This document shows positions 7,629-21,615 of a DNA stretch of 64,000 nucleotides, in pieces. This DNA is from an uncultured Alphaproteobacteria bacterium. GTDB lineage: Bacteria; Pseudomonadota; Alphaproteobacteria; Caulobacterales; Hyphomonadaceae. The notes under the pieces were generated by a model. It worked only from the letters and a program-made list of their open reading frames with translations, searched no databases and was not told where the DNA came from. The first letter of the stretch is position 1. Every line of letters starts with the position of its first letter. The position numbers and the translations under genes were made by a program. The stretch covers positions 1 to 64,000 of the forward strand of contig CAIKWZ010000075.1 in the NCBI GenBank assembly GCA_903831255.1. Direction: 5' to 3'.

Positions 7629-7961
7629 TCGCTCCGGCAATTCCGGAGGCGGGGATGGACCAGGCCTGAGCCCCGCCCTTCGGATTGTCGCAGTGGTGCG
7701 CTTCTATCCCCCCGAGGCGCCTTAGAAAGCCCGCCCGCCCCCAAGGCGGGCGGGTATCTTTTTGGCTCCTGCTGGCGGACGGCAAAGGGCAACATTATCG
7801 CAGCGGCTGTTCAGTTTCCGCGCAGACCCGGTTAGGATCCCCCCAGCCGTCCAGCCTCTGGACGGCGTCAGTCAGGGAGGCCCGCCGTACCCCGCGTCCG
7901 ATCGCAATCATCCTCGAGCAGACCGTCCGCTCGGGACGAACTCCGGCGAGCCCTACCCGCA
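7629..7961. other. 333-bp intergenic region before selA
   Basis: It contains the terminator at 7730-7763. The rest shows no independent gene, but in-frame sequence directly before the selA GTG (reading RRALPA, then VGALA) looks like the conserved SelA N-terminus (LPxVDxLL). The true selA start may therefore be within about 60 bp upstream, although no ATG, GTG or TTG is available there. Confidence 0.5.
7730..7763 (+). terminator. Rho-independent terminator
   Basis: A perfect 10-bp GC stem (7730-7739 with 7745-7754) with a 5-nt loop, then TATCTTTTT. It separates the Crp/Fnr gene from selA. A further 7-bp inverted repeat, GGCGGGG/CCCCGCC, lies upstream at 7649-7678. Confidence 0.85.
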
Positions 7962-9299
7962 GTGGGAGCGCTGGCGACCCGACCCTGGGCAACAGACCTC
8001 GCCAGAGTTTTCGGCAGGGGCCCGGTGACTGACGCCATCCGCGGCCATCTGGCTGCCCTGCGGAAGGATCCCGCCGCGGCGGAGTTTTCGGAACTCGAGC
8101 TCGCTCATAGCATTCGACATCGCCTTGAAGCCGAGTTCGCGTTGGGTCCGGTCCCCGTATTCAATGCTACCGGCATCGTCATACACACCAACCTCGGACG
8201 CGCCCCTCTGGCGCCCGAGGCGCAGGATGCGGTCGCGCAGACCATCCTAGACTACACAAACCTCGAAATGGATCTTGAGAGCGGAACGCGTTCCTCCCGG
8301 AACATCCACATCTCGTCTCTCCTGAAAGAGGTGACCGGCGCCGAAGCGGGTCTTGCCCTGAACAACTGCGCGGGCGCGGTGCTCGCCACCCTGGCGGCCT
8401 TAGCGCATGACGGTTCGGCCATCGCTTCTAGGGGAGAGCTCGTCGAGATCGGGGGCGGTTTCAGAATGCCGGATGTGATCCGTCAGAGCGGGGCCCGCCT
8501 GGTGGAAGTTGGGACAACCAACAGAACCCGGATAGCGGACTACGAGGCGGCGATCGACGATCAGACCCGCGTCCTGCTGAAGACCCACACCAGCAATTTC
8601 CGGATGATCGGGTTTACTGAAGCTCCCGACCTGAGGGATCTGGCGCGACTGGGTCGTCAGAGGAGTATCCCGGTTGTCGAAGATCTGGGGGGTGGAAGCC
8701 TGATCGACCTCTCAGCCTTCGGCCTTCCTCATGAACCCACAGTCCGTTCGAGCCTCGAAGCGGGAGCTGATCTTGTCCTATTCAGCGGGGACAAGCTCAT
8801 GGGAGGGCCCCAGGCCGGACTGATTGTCGGCCGCAGACGATGGATTGATCAGATTGCAAACCATCCGCTGTCCAGGGCCCTGCGAATGGACAAGCTGTCT
8901 CTTGCCGCCTTGACGGCGACCCTCAGGCTTTACCTCCAGCCGAACGTTGAAACCAAAATCCCAGTCCTTCGTATGCTGACCCAGCCCATAGAAGCGATCG
9001 CCAGGAGGGCGGACCGCCTCGCGGAGGCCATAGGAGAGGGGCCTGGGCTCGCCCGATCCGTCATCGCCTCCGACAGCTTTGCCGGGGGAGGCGCAATGCC
9101 CATGCGACCGCTGCCGAGCCGGGCGGTCTGTCTCTTATCTCGAGACATGAGCGCCACAGCGATGCTTCATCGTCTACGTACCGGAAACCAACCGGTGATC
9201 GGACGCATCGAGGAGGAAGCGGTCCTGCTCGATGTCCGCACCCTCAGAGACGACGACGTCACGGGCGTCGCGCAAGCGGTTCGGCGGGCTCTCACGTGA
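7962..9299 (+). CDS. selA: L-seryl-tRNA(Sec) selenium transferase
   Basis: PLP enzyme that converts seryl-tRNA(Sec) to selenocysteyl-tRNA(Sec) using selenophosphate. Hallmarks: VFNATGIVIHTNLGRAPL, NNCAGAVL, EIGGGFRMPDVI, VGTTNRT, VVEDLGGGSL, and the PLP lysine 278 in LFSGDKLMGGPQAGLIVG. 445 aa from GTG 7962, slightly short at the N-terminus; the family motif LPxV straddles the assumed start, so the start is doubtful. The stop overlaps the selB start by 4 bp, indicating translational coupling. Confidence 0.95.
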   Translation: MGALATRPWATDLARVFGRGPVTDAIRGHLAALRKDPAAAEFSELELAHSIRHRLEAEFALGPVPVFNATGIVIHTNLGRAPLAPEAQDAVAQTILDYTNLEMDLESGTRSSRNIHISSLLKEVTGAEAGLALNNCAGAVLATLAALAHDGSAIASRGELVEIGGGFRMPDVIRQSGARLVEVGTTNRTRIADYEAAIDDQTRVLLKTHTSNFRMIGFTEAPDLRDLARLGRQRSIPVVEDLGGGSLIDLSAFGLPHEPTVRSSLEAGADLVLFSGDKLMGGPQAGLIVGRRRWIDQIANHPLSRALRMDKLSLAALTATLRLYLQPNVETKIPVLRMLTQPIEAIARRADRLAEAIGEGPGLARSVIASDSFAGGGAMPMRPLPSRAVCLLSRDMSATAMLHRLRTGNQPVIGRIEEEAVLLDVRTLRDDDVTGVAQAVRRALT

Positions 9300-11221
9300 C
9301 ATCCCACCTGTCGGTTTGCGTGATCGGACACGTCAACCACGGCAAAACGGCCCTTGTCCGGGCCCTGACCGGGATGGAGTGCGATCGTCTCCCGGAGGAG
9401 ATCGCACGTGGAATGTCGATGACCCTGGGCTTCGCCTACCGGAGCTATGGGACAACGGACATAGACTTCATCGATGCGCCCGGCCATGAAGATTTCATAC
9501 GCGCGATGATCGCAGGCGCCTCAGGCGCGCAGGCGGCGCTCCTCGTCGTATCGGCGACCGAAGGCGTGCGCCGTCAGACCCTTGAACATGCTCGGATCGC
9601 AGACCTTCTCGGAATCCCCCCATGCGCATTGATCATATCCAAAGCCGATCTTTGCCAACCAGAGGAAAGAAACAGACGAGAGACCGAGATACGCGAAGCT
9701 ATCACGGACACGCCGTTTGCCGATAAGCCTGCAATCTGGATGTCCTCCATCACAGGGGAGGGCCTCGACCTCCTCCACAGCGATCTCTCTGATTTATCCC
9801 GAACCGCAGAGCCTCTCCTGGATCCCGAAGGGTTTCGCCTGGCGATAGACCGGGTGTTTTCAGTCCGCGGATCGGGGGTCGTTGTGACCGGCACGCTGAC
9901 CGGAGGATCGATCGGGTTGGATGAGGATGCGGTTCTCATGCCTGCTGGGCTGGAGGTTCGGATTCGGCAGATCCAGGTGCATGGGCAGCCGACACAAACC
10001 GCTCCTGCTGGAGCAAGAACGGCCCTGAACCTCCGGGGGGTCGAGCCGTCAGCCATCCGCGCCGGAGACACGATCTGCAAACCCGGCGCTCTTCGGCCCA
10101 GCAGCTGCATCGATGTGAAGCTGAGCGCCTGGAAAAGCGATCCCGATGTCTTGCGTCACCTGAGTGAAATACGGGTGATGTCGGGAACCCGCTCAGACAT
10201 CGCGAGACTTCACCGCCTGGACCGTATGCCCTCCTCAGAAAGCTCGTGGGAGTTTGTCCGCCTGAAGCTCCGGGAACCGGTCTGCGTTCGTCCGGGACAG
10301 AGACTGCTTCTGAGGGCTCTTTCACCCTCGAAAACACTGTGCGGAGCGGTCGTGATCGATCCCGCGCCGCCCTTAAGAAAAAGCCGCCGAGGGAGCCGCC
10401 TCGAGCTTTTACGGGCATCGGAAGGTCGCAATCCAATCGATATCGCTCCCCTGCTTTTCGACCGTGATCGCGGATCCGCATCAGTTGATGAGGTGGCGAG
10501 ACTGAGCTGTCTCACACCCGCACTGGTCAAGGAGGCTCTCGGGCCTGATGTACGCGAAGTGGCTTCGGGGATCGTCGCGAACGAAAACACGATTCGCGTC
10601 GTCGAAACGCGTCTTCTGCAGGCTCTGCGCCTGCGCCATGCTGAAGCTCCAACCCGGCCTTTCCTGCCTCTGAGACCCATCCGGGAGGAGGTGGAGAAAG
10701 AGATCTCGCGAGATCTTGTGAACACCGCCCTGCTCGCCCTGACACATGCAGGTCTCGTGCGAATTCGGGACAGCGAGGCCGCCCTTGCGGATCATGATCC
10801 GGCAGCGACACTCAGGCCGTCCGACATGAGGCGGATGAACCGGATCGAGGATACTTTGAAAGCCGGAGGGCTCAATCCTCCTGATTTAGGAGACCTGCTC
10901 CAGGGGCTCGCAAATGGCCAGGAACTCCTGGACATCCTTCTTGCGCAGGGAAAGGTCGTCGACCTTTACAATCACGCCCTCAGACGTCGGGTCATTCTGC
11001 ACGTCGGCTCACTCGAGACGGCTCGGGAGGAGTTATCCGTCCGATTTCCAAATCCTGAGAGATTTACAACTGGCGAGGCTCGGGAAGCCCTCGGGACGAC
11101 CCGCCGGATCATCGTCCCTTTGCTCGAGCGTCTGGATCAGATGGGCTGCACACAAAGAGAGGGAGACACCCGAACCCTCTGCGAGCCGACTGAGACCGCC
11201 ACGCAGACGAAATCGACTTGA
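9296..11221 (+). CDS. selB: Selenocysteine-specific elongation factor SelB
   Basis: GTP-dependent factor that brings Sec-tRNA(Sec) to UGA codons marked by a SECIS hairpin. 641 aa, GTG start within the selA stop. G1 GHVNHGKTALV, switch region RLPEEIARGMSMTLGFA, G3 DAPGHEDF and the G4-like SKADL (SelB proteins vary here) are present, followed by EF-Tu-like beta-barrels (FSVRGSGVVVTGTL). C-terminal winged helices (about 430-620) would bind the SECIS; they include a typical last helix (FTTGEAREALGTTRRIIVPLLERLD). Forms a unit with selA and the tRNA gene 31 bp downstream. Confidence 0.95.
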   Translation: MTSHLSVCVIGHVNHGKTALVRALTGMECDRLPEEIARGMSMTLGFAYRSYGTTDIDFIDAPGHEDFIRAMIAGASGAQAALLVVSATEGVRRQTLEHARIADLLGIPPCALIISKADLCQPEERNRRETEIREAITDTPFADKPAIWMSSITGEGLDLLHSDLSDLSRTAEPLLDPEGFRLAIDRVFSVRGSGVVVTGTLTGGSIGLDEDAVLMPAGLEVRIRQIQVHGQPTQTAPAGARTALNLRGVEPSAIRAGDTICKPGALRPSSCIDVKLSAWKSDPDVLRHLSEIRVMSGTRSDIARLHRLDRMPSSESSWEFVRLKLREPVCVRPGQRLLLRALSPSKTLCGAVVIDPAPPLRKSRRGSRLELLRASEGRNPIDIAPLLFDRDRGSASVDEVARLSCLTPALVKEALGPDVREVASGIVANENTIRVVETRLLQALRLRHAEAPTRPFLPLRPIREEVEKEISRDLVNTALLALTHAGLVRIRDSEAALADHDPAATLRPSDMRRMNRIEDTLKAGGLNPPDLGDLLQGLANGQELLDILLAQGKVVDLYNHALRRRVILHVGSLETAREELSVRFPNPERFTTGEAREALGTTRRIIVPLLERLDQMGCTQREGDTRTLCEPTETATQTKST

Positions 11222-11252
11222 TGACAGCTGGCTTCCCTCTACTGTCAAGAAT

Positions 11253-11347
11253 GGAGGCGACTGGGACCTGGTGGTCTCCCTGGTCTTCAAAACCAGTGAC
11301 GCGCCCTAAGGGCGTGTGGTGGGTTCGATTCCCATCCGCCTCCGCCA
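11253..11347 (+). tRNA. selC: tRNA-Sec (UCA anticodon)
   Basis: 95 nt with encoded CCA. The acceptor begins GGAGGCG and pairs with CGCCTCC near the 3' end. The anticodon stem CTGGT/ACCAG encloses the loop CTTCAAA with anticodon TCA at 11287-11289, which reads UGA. A long variable arm (GCGCCC TAA GGGCGT) and the T loop GGGTTCGATTCCC are seen. Unusual length, long extra arm and UCA anticodon identify tRNA-Sec. It sits directly between selB and the redox genes. Confidence 0.96.
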
Positions 11348-11536
11348 TAGCCCGTCAGGTCGCCCCTGTGACCGTCGGTGTCGAGAGCCGTGAACGGCAG
11401 AACAAGACGCCCCCCCTGAGTCGCAGGCAGCCCCTGCAGTCCGACAGGAAAACCCCCGGCGAGCGCACTCCCGCTCTGGTCAGAGGCGACGCCTGATGGG
11501 TAAGATGCTGCATAGCTCTGTCTTCAAGGCTCGATC

Positions 11537-13126
11537 ATGACGTCGTCTCCGCCCGCGCTATCCCTGAATGGTCTGGATGGACAAGGCTTCGCCCTTCCGT
11601 CAGGTCGGCAGACCCTTGTTTGTTTCGTGAAGGAGGACTGCAAGACCTGCAATCTGGTCGCCCCCCTCGTTGAGGCCTTCCACCGCAGGCTCGGGGACTC
11701 AGCGGACATCCGCCTCATCAGCCAGGACTCAGACGGGGGGCTTGCGTTCAGGGAGCGCCATGATCTCTCCGTCCCTGTGCTTTCCGACGCCGGGTGTCGG
11801 ACCTCGATGGCCTGGGGCTTCGAGATCGTCCCGGCGGCTTTTTTGCTGGATGAAAGCGGCGCGATCCTCAATCGGTTTGAGGGTTTCGTGAAGGAGGAAT
11901 GGCGGGTGATGGACGCGCAGCTTCAGCCCAAGGGCGCGGGCCAGACGCCGGACATCGACTGGACGTCCTACCCTGACTGGCGTCCAGGTTGCGGCTCCAA
12001 GCATCTCGACCCGGACATGAACGATCGCCTGCAGGCCGAAGCCGAAGGAAGCCCCTTGAGGGCGCGCAAGATCAACATCGGACAGTCCGACGATATCAGC
12101 GAATTCATGTTCGACCAGGGCTTCAGCGACGGCCTTCCGCTTGTGCCCCCCACGCCCGAGCGCGTGCTCAGGATGCTCCGCGGAGCAGGTCGGGATTCAC
12201 AGGAGATCATAGCCGTAGTGCCTCCGAATATGGCCCCCGCCACGGTTGAAAAGATTGCGATCAACGCCGTCATGGCCGGGTGCCGCCCTGACTACCTTCC
12301 TGTTGTCATCGCCGCCCTCGAAGCGGTCTGCACGGACGCCTTCAATATGCATGGCGTGACGGCGACCACGATGGGCGCCTCGCCCGTTCTCGTGGTGAAC
12401 GGTCCTGTGCGCCATCGGCTTGGCATGAACATGCAGCTCAGCGCTCTGGGACCTGACAACCGGGCCAACGCCACCATCGGACGGGCCCTCAGACTGATTA
12501 TTCGCAATGTGGGAGGAGCACGTCCCGGAGGAGTTGACCGCTCCACTCTGGGAAGCCCGATGAAAATCACCATGTGCTTCGCCGAGTGGGAGGAGCGCTC
12601 CCCCTGGGCGCCTCTTCACGTTGAAAGAGGCTACAGGCCGGACGAATCAGTTGTGACCGCCTTCGCCATGACCAGCGGTCCGGTCCAGATCGTCGACCAG
12701 GAATCACGGGCCCCGGACCAGATCGCCGGATCCCTGGGCCTGGGCCTTGAAGGCGTCTTTCTTCCAAAGATGCGGCGTATGCACACGGACGCGCTACTGG
12801 TCGTCTGTCCGGAGCATGTGGCGACCCTGACCAGTCAGGGGGATTATTCCAAGGAGCGCCTGAGGGCGCGCATTCAGGAGGTGACCCGGAGACCGCTTCG
12901 AGAGATGCTCGCCGACGACCGGTCCGGCGCTGGCCTTTCAGCTGCGGCCGCAGCGCGTCTTTCACCCGCCCAGCTTGACGAGACGGTTTCAAAATTCGCA
13001 GGCCCCTCAAACATTCACCTCTGTGTGGCGGGCTCCACCGCCGGCAAGTTCTCGGCCGCCTTTCACGGATGGGTGACCGGGGCCATGGGTTCGACCGCGG
13101 TTTCCAGACGGATCGAAACCCTTTAA
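11537..13126 (+). CDS. Thioredoxin-like fusion protein, neighbour of the UGSC selenoprotein
   Basis: 529 aa; AAGG seven to eight bases before ATG 11537. Residues about 1-140 form a thioredoxin/peroxiredoxin-type fold with CxxC (DCKTCNLV) and a cis-Pro-like EIVPAAFLLDESG. A short linker carries another cysteine motif, RPGCGSK. The remaining 350 residues form a distinct conserved domain beginning FMFDQGFSDGLPLVPPTPERV, with NAVMAGCRPDYLPVV, HGVTATTMGASPVLVVNG and a C-terminal VAGSTAGKFS. I recall similar proteins beside UGSC proteins in other bacteria, but their reaction is unknown to me. No signal peptide; cytoplasmic. It sits 31 bp before the selenoprotein start, so one transcript is likely. 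Proposed role: thiol donor or partner of the selenoprotein. Confidence 0.85.
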   Translation: MTSSPPALSLNGLDGQGFALPSGRQTLVCFVKEDCKTCNLVAPLVEAFHRRLGDSADIRLISQDSDGGLAFRERHDLSVPVLSDAGCRTSMAWGFEIVPAAFLLDESGAILNRFEGFVKEEWRVMDAQLQPKGAGQTPDIDWTSYPDWRPGCGSKHLDPDMNDRLQAEAEGSPLRARKINIGQSDDISEFMFDQGFSDGLPLVPPTPERVLRMLRGAGRDSQEIIAVVPPNMAPATVEKIAINAVMAGCRPDYLPVVIAALEAVCTDAFNMHGVTATTMGASPVLVVNGPVRHRLGMNMQLSALGPDNRANATIGRALRLIIRNVGGARPGGVDRSTLGSPMKITMCFAEWEERSPWAPLHVERGYRPDESVVTAFAMTSGPVQIVDQESRAPDQIAGSLGLGLEGVFLPKMRRMHTDALLVVCPEHVATLTSQGDYSKERLRARIQEVTRRPLREMLADDRSGAGLSAAAAARLSPAQLDETVSKFAGPSNIHLCVAGSTAGKFSAAFHGWVTGAMGSTAVSRRIETL

Positions 13127-13157
13127 GATGGCAAAAGCGCGCATTGCGGAGGACCGA

Positions 13158-13676
13158 ATGCTGACCATTCTCGATCCCACGGACGAACGGGTCCCCATTG
13201 AACGGCGAATCACGCCGAGGACAGGCCGGATCTCAGGAGTGATTGGGCTTCTCGATATTCGAAAGCCGAGGGGCGATGTGCTTCTGGATGAGCTCGCCGC
13301 CATTCTGGCTGAGCGAGCGCCGGACGTGGAAGTGCGGCGCTACCAGAAGCCCACCTTCGCCAAACCTTGCCCAGACGAGCTTAGGGGCAGGATCCGCGAT
13401 GAATGTTCGGCGGTGATTGAGGCTCTTGCGGACTGAGGCTCATGCACGACGTGCAGTATGCACGACACGGTATGGTTTGAGATCCAGGGGCTTCCATCAG
13501 TCACCATCGCATCCAGCGAATTCCATGAGGCGGCTATTGTTCAGCGCAATGCGCTGGGCATGAGCGACGCTCGTTTCGTTCTCGTGGACCACCCGATTCA
13601 GGACGCGACCGACGAGGAAATGAGACTGAAGGCTCGGGGTGTGGCGGACGCGGTGCTTGCCGCGCTGACGGACTGA
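13158..13676 (+). CDS. UGSC-motif selenoprotein (in-frame TGA read as Sec)
   Basis: A single reading frame, interrupted by TGA at 13434-13436, that continues in frame to 13676 (172 aa with Sec93). ATG 13158 is chosen because GGAGG precedes it and the product begins MLTILDPT, the usual start of the family; a start at 13128 is possible. Around the TGA the protein reads EALAD-U-GSCTTCSMHDTVWFE, the U/CGSC signature, with a further CxxC overlap. The downstream half (GLPSVTIASSEF, LGMSDARFVLVDHPI) has no ribosome site of its own and completes the family fold. Automatic calling would give two false genes (13128-13436 and 13458-13676). A redox or selenol-based function is likely; the substrate is unknown. 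Linked to selA, selB and selC. Confidence 0.92.
13434..13464 (+). promoter_or_regulatory. Sec codon and bacterial SECIS hairpin
   Basis: The TGA is followed by stem CGTGC (13450-13454), loop AGTAT (13455-13459) and stem GCACG (13460-13464). The apical loop starts 18 nt after the TGA and has G at its second position. Both fit the known bacterial SECIS rules: a loop 16-37 nt after UGA and a G in the first two loop bases. It lies within the coding sequence, as in E. coli fdhF. Confidence 0.75.
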
Positions 13677-13947
13677 CCGGGAGGGTCCGGGGACGGAATG
13701 AGATGAAAGGTCGCCGTCACCTCCTCAGAGGGGGTGAGTTCGGCCGCGAAAGCGCTCACAGCCGAAACACATCGCCCAAAATCGGGCCCGGCGCGAAGCG
13801 ATCATGCTCAAGACAGCCGCCTGGAGTAGATCCTCTCAACCTCCTTTGCAGTTTTCCCCGGCGCGTGCGGACAAGTTGGCTCTTGGACGAAGGCCCCTCT
13901 TCCTGCTACGCGCGCAGATCACCTGTCGAATGAACGGATGGAAACGG

Positions 13948-18588
<4,641 letters not shown>

Positions 18589-18605
18589 GATCAGGAGACC
18601 CGAAC

Positions 18606-20057
18606 ATGGGAAAACCAACCGGATTTCTTGAATACTCCAAGAAGGAACGGCCTTACGAAAAGCCGAATGAGCGGCTGTCAACCTACAAGGAGTTCCTGCA
18701 ACGTCTCCCGGAGACCGAACTGCGTGAGCAGGCGGCGCGATGCATGGATTGCGGCATTCCGTTTTGCCACAATGGCTGCCCCGTCAACAATCAGATCCCC
18801 GACTGGAACAACCTGGTCTACCGGGATCAGTGGCGCCACGCCCTGGACAATCTGCACTCAACCAACAACTTTCCGGAATTTACGGGCCGCATCTGCCCGG
18901 CGCCGTGTGAGGCCGCATGCGTTCTCAACATCACGGACAATCCCGTCTCGATCAAAACCATCGAATGCGAGATCGTGGATCGTGGCTGGGACGAGGGATG
19001 GATCCAACCCCAGATGTCACCACGCGGAACAGGCAAGCGGATCGCAGTGATCGGTTCAGGACCGGCGGGTCTGGCGTGCGCCCAGCAACTGGCGCGGGCT
19101 GGACATGCGCCGACGGTCTTTGAGAAGAGCGACAGAATAGGCGGATTGCTCCGCTACGGCATTCCTGACTTCAAGATGGAAAAGCATCTGATTGATCGCA
19201 GGGTCAGCCAGATGGAGGCCGAAGGCGTCATTTTCCGCACGCGGATGCATGTCGGCGTGGATGTAAGCGTTCAGCGCATACTCGATGATTATCAGGTGAT
19301 CGTCATGTGTGGGGGCGCGGAGACCCCGCGGGACCTTGCAATTCCGGGCCGCGAACTCGACGGCGTCCACTTCGCAATGGATTTCCTGACACAGCAGAAC
19401 CGGAGGGTTGCAGGCGATGACGAGAGGGCTGCTGCGCCAGCAGGAACCCTGCGGGCAGATGGAAAGCATGTAATCGTCATCGGAGGCGGAGACACAGGGT
19501 CGGATTGCATCGGAACGTCAAATCGCCACGGCGCAGCGTCGGTTACACAGCTTGAGATCATGCCCAAGCCCCCCTCCTCTGAAAACAAAGCCCTCTCCTG
19601 GCCCGATTGGCCCCTCAGACTTCGAACGTCATCTTCGCATGAGGAAGGGTGTGATCGGGATTGGGCCGTGGTCACCAAACGTGCGATCGGCGAGAATGGA
19701 AAGGTTCGAGCTCTGGTATGCGCCCGAGTGGAGTGGAAGCGTTCACAGGGCGGGGCCATGGAGATGCAGGAAGTCCCAGGCAGCGAATTCGAGATGAAGG
19801 CCGACCTGGTCCTTTTGGCGATGGGATTTACGGGTCCGAGCGCCCCGGGCCTGATCGCCCAGTCCGGCGCGCGGCTGGATGGACGCGGAAACGTCGCTGC
19901 CGACACAAGAGACTATCGAACCTCGGCGGAGCGCATCTTCACCTGCGGGGACATGCGACGTGGTCAGTCTCTTGTGGTCTGGGCGATCAGGGAAGGTCGG
20001 CAATGCGCACGCGCTGTCGACGAGTTTCTCATGGGAACATCCAACCTCCCCCTGTGA
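18606..20057 (+). CDS. gltD: Glutamate synthase small subunit
   Basis: 483 aa; AGGAG eight bases before the ATG. It passes NADPH electrons to GltB through FAD and 4Fe-4S clusters. The N-terminal cysteine clusters are intact ([15 protein letters not shown] and [15 protein letters not shown]). The FAD site is [20 protein letters not shown] and the NADPH site [12 protein letters not shown]-terminal [15 protein letters not shown] closes the FAD fold. Co-transcribed with gltB. Confidence 0.97.
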   Translation: MGKPTGFLEYSKKERPYEKPNERLSTYKEFLQRLPETELREQAARCMDCGIPFCHNGCPVNNQIPDWNNLVYRDQWRHALDNLHSTNNFPEFTGRICPAPCEAACVLNITDNPVSIKTIECEIVDRGWDEGWIQPQMSPRGTGKRIAVIGSGPAGLACAQQLARAGHAPTVFEKSDRIGGLLRYGIPDFKMEKHLIDRRVSQMEAEGVIFRTRMHVGVDVSVQRILDDYQVIVMCGGAETPRDLAIPGRELDGVHFAMDFLTQQNRRVAGDDERAAAPAGTLRADGKHVIVIGGGDTGSDCIGTSNRHGAASVTQLEIMPKPPSSENKALSWPDWPLRLRTSSSHEEGCDRDWAVVTKRAIGENGKVRALVCARVEWKRSQGGAMEMQEVPGSEFEMKADLVLLAMGFTGPSAPGLIAQSGARLDGRGNVAADTRDYRTSAERIFTCGDMRRGQSLVVWAIREGRQCARAVDEFLMGTSNLPL

Positions 20058-20313
20058 AGCAGGGATCGGCCGGACGTCAGCGGCGCCATCTTAGTTTCAA
20101 TCGCGCCCGCCCGTTCCCTGATCGACTGGTGCAAACCCATACCTAGGTTGTGGGGCCAAAGAGTCTGGCCGGAGACCGCTTCACTTAGGTTCAGCGGGGG
20201 CAGGTTCTCCACTACGATACCGACGGGTCCCCGTCGCCGCGCCGAAAAGTACGACGCCGGTGGGACTACTCGAAGAATTCGTCTGAATTGCGCCGCCTTA
20301 AAGGATTGGATAT

Positions 20314-20976
20314 TTGGAGCTGCTCTCCCCGCTGCTCAGCGGTTCGGGCAAGGCTCGACAGCTTCTCACAGACTACGACGACGAGCGCTTTGTCCACGCC
20401 GGCATGCCAGACCCCCTGTCGCGAGACCAGCGCCATGAGAACCTGGCCGCGTTCATCGAGTCTATCGAGCGCCGAATCATTCGCCTGCAATCGTTCGCTG
20501 CCGAACTCGAAACATCACTACCGACGCCCGACGGCGACCGCATTAAAGTCGATAGGGTTGCGGCTTCGCTGAACGCCTTTTGCAAAACGAAGATCGCGGG
20601 CCTTAAAGAAGTTGAACCGGCGCTATCGATGGACTGGCGGTCGCGCGCACTCGGAGGAATCGAGAGGCGGTCGCACACATTGAGTATCGACCTCGGCACC
20701 TATTGCGGAGAAATCGCCATTCGCTGCGCGCCGCAGGACGGCTGGGTAACCGACGAGACCCGTTACACGCGACGGACCGTCATGGAAACAGCCGGCCGGA
20801 TGGTGATCGACCACAATCCCGCAGTGCTACCCAAAACCATGACCAACCATGTCGACGCCCACGCCATAGCCGCCTTCGCACTTTCGCAGATCGTCCACTA
20901 CCGCAAGTCAAAGAGCCTGTGGCGTCCCGATTATCTCACATTCCTTTGCGCCCTGGCCGATGGACTTTACGCCTGA
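20314..20976 (+). CDS. Unrecognised 220-aa protein
   Basis: TTG 20314 is preceded by AAGGA at a good distance. The protein is soluble with no signal peptide. It has a helical N-terminal half (HENLAAFIESIERRIIRLQSFAAELE) and a C-terminal half with SIDLGTYCGEIAIRC and VHYRKSKSLWRPDYLTFLCALADGLYA. I do not recognise a family. It is isolated in a 1.5-kb poorly coding stretch between gltD and tRNA-Ser, which raises the possibility of acquired DNA. The frame is open for 220 codons and the composition is protein-like, so it is probably a real gene. Confidence 0.5.
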   Translation: MELLSPLLSGSGKARQLLTDYDDERFVHAGMPDPLSRDQRHENLAAFIESIERRIIRLQSFAAELETSLPTPDGDRIKVDRVAASLNAFCKTKIAGLKEVEPALSMDWRSRALGGIERRSHTLSIDLGTYCGEIAIRCAPQDGWVTDETRYTRRTVMETAGRMVIDHNPAVLPKTMTNHVDAHAIAAFALSQIVHYRKSKSLWRPDYLTFLCALADGLYA

Positions 20977-21615
20977 ACGGAGCCCCAGACAGGCCCATCA
21001 GTTAAGGTGACCGACACGCACCCAAGCGAGTGCCGCCAGAGCTCCCGTCGGTGATCATCATCATGGTTGGCGACGAAGGACACCAGGATCACCGACCCGA
21101 GATAACCAAGAGCCTTAGAGGAGGCGGCGGCTTCCGATGTTAGGTGCGCGAGATCGCCGCGGGCGCGGATATCCCGACCTTTGGACAGTTCAACGCCGGA
21201 AGGAAACCGACAGGCAGCGTGGTCTCATTAGAGATCCGGAGAACATCAGCAGGTCCTCGTCTCGAGCCCCCTCAGATCGACCGCAGTCGTTCATCAGATC
21301 CGGAGAACTGCCCTCGACACGCCGTCCCTGAGACTTGACGCGTCCCGTGCCTGACTTGAACGGCCGCGGTCGGTCAGGATAGCGGCAAAAATCCCGCGAA
21401 CGAGGTCAGGTGCGCCACCGGGCCAGAAAATCGAAAAAAGCGCCAGTATGGAGTTACCCAGAGCCACGAGACTCACTTGGGCGGAATGACCGACCGTTCC
21501 GAGACAGCACCACCTCAGCAGACGCTTTTGAGCGGTTGAGATGGTCCGGTCAGGCCCTTTGAAACTATGGGAAAATCGGCGCGCCGGGGGCTAGCCAGTG
21601 ATCGCAGGGGAACGA
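20977..21615. other. 640-bp region without a clear gene beside tRNA-Ser
   Basis: Several short open frames on both strands, none with both a ribosome site and a recognisable product. One minus-strand frame (21294-21476) has a hydrophobic N-terminal half but no detectable family. No integrase, transposase or copy of the tRNA 3' end was seen. It could be decayed acquired DNA or ordinary spacer. Confidence 0.5.

Noticed and set aside
13128-13676. Two separate small genes split at 13436
   Set aside because: The second frame has no ribosome site, is in phase with the first, and the junction forms the U-GSC motif with a SECIS and a neighbouring sel locus. One selenoprotein gene fits better.
13703-13933. 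76-aa open frame between the selenoprotein and gltB
   Set aside because: Arg/Ser-rich product typical of GC-rich noncoding frames; no ribosome site.
20058-21615. Integrated element with defined attachment sites
   Set aside because: No integrase, transposase or direct repeat of the tRNA-Ser 3' end was found. Kept only as a possible remnant.
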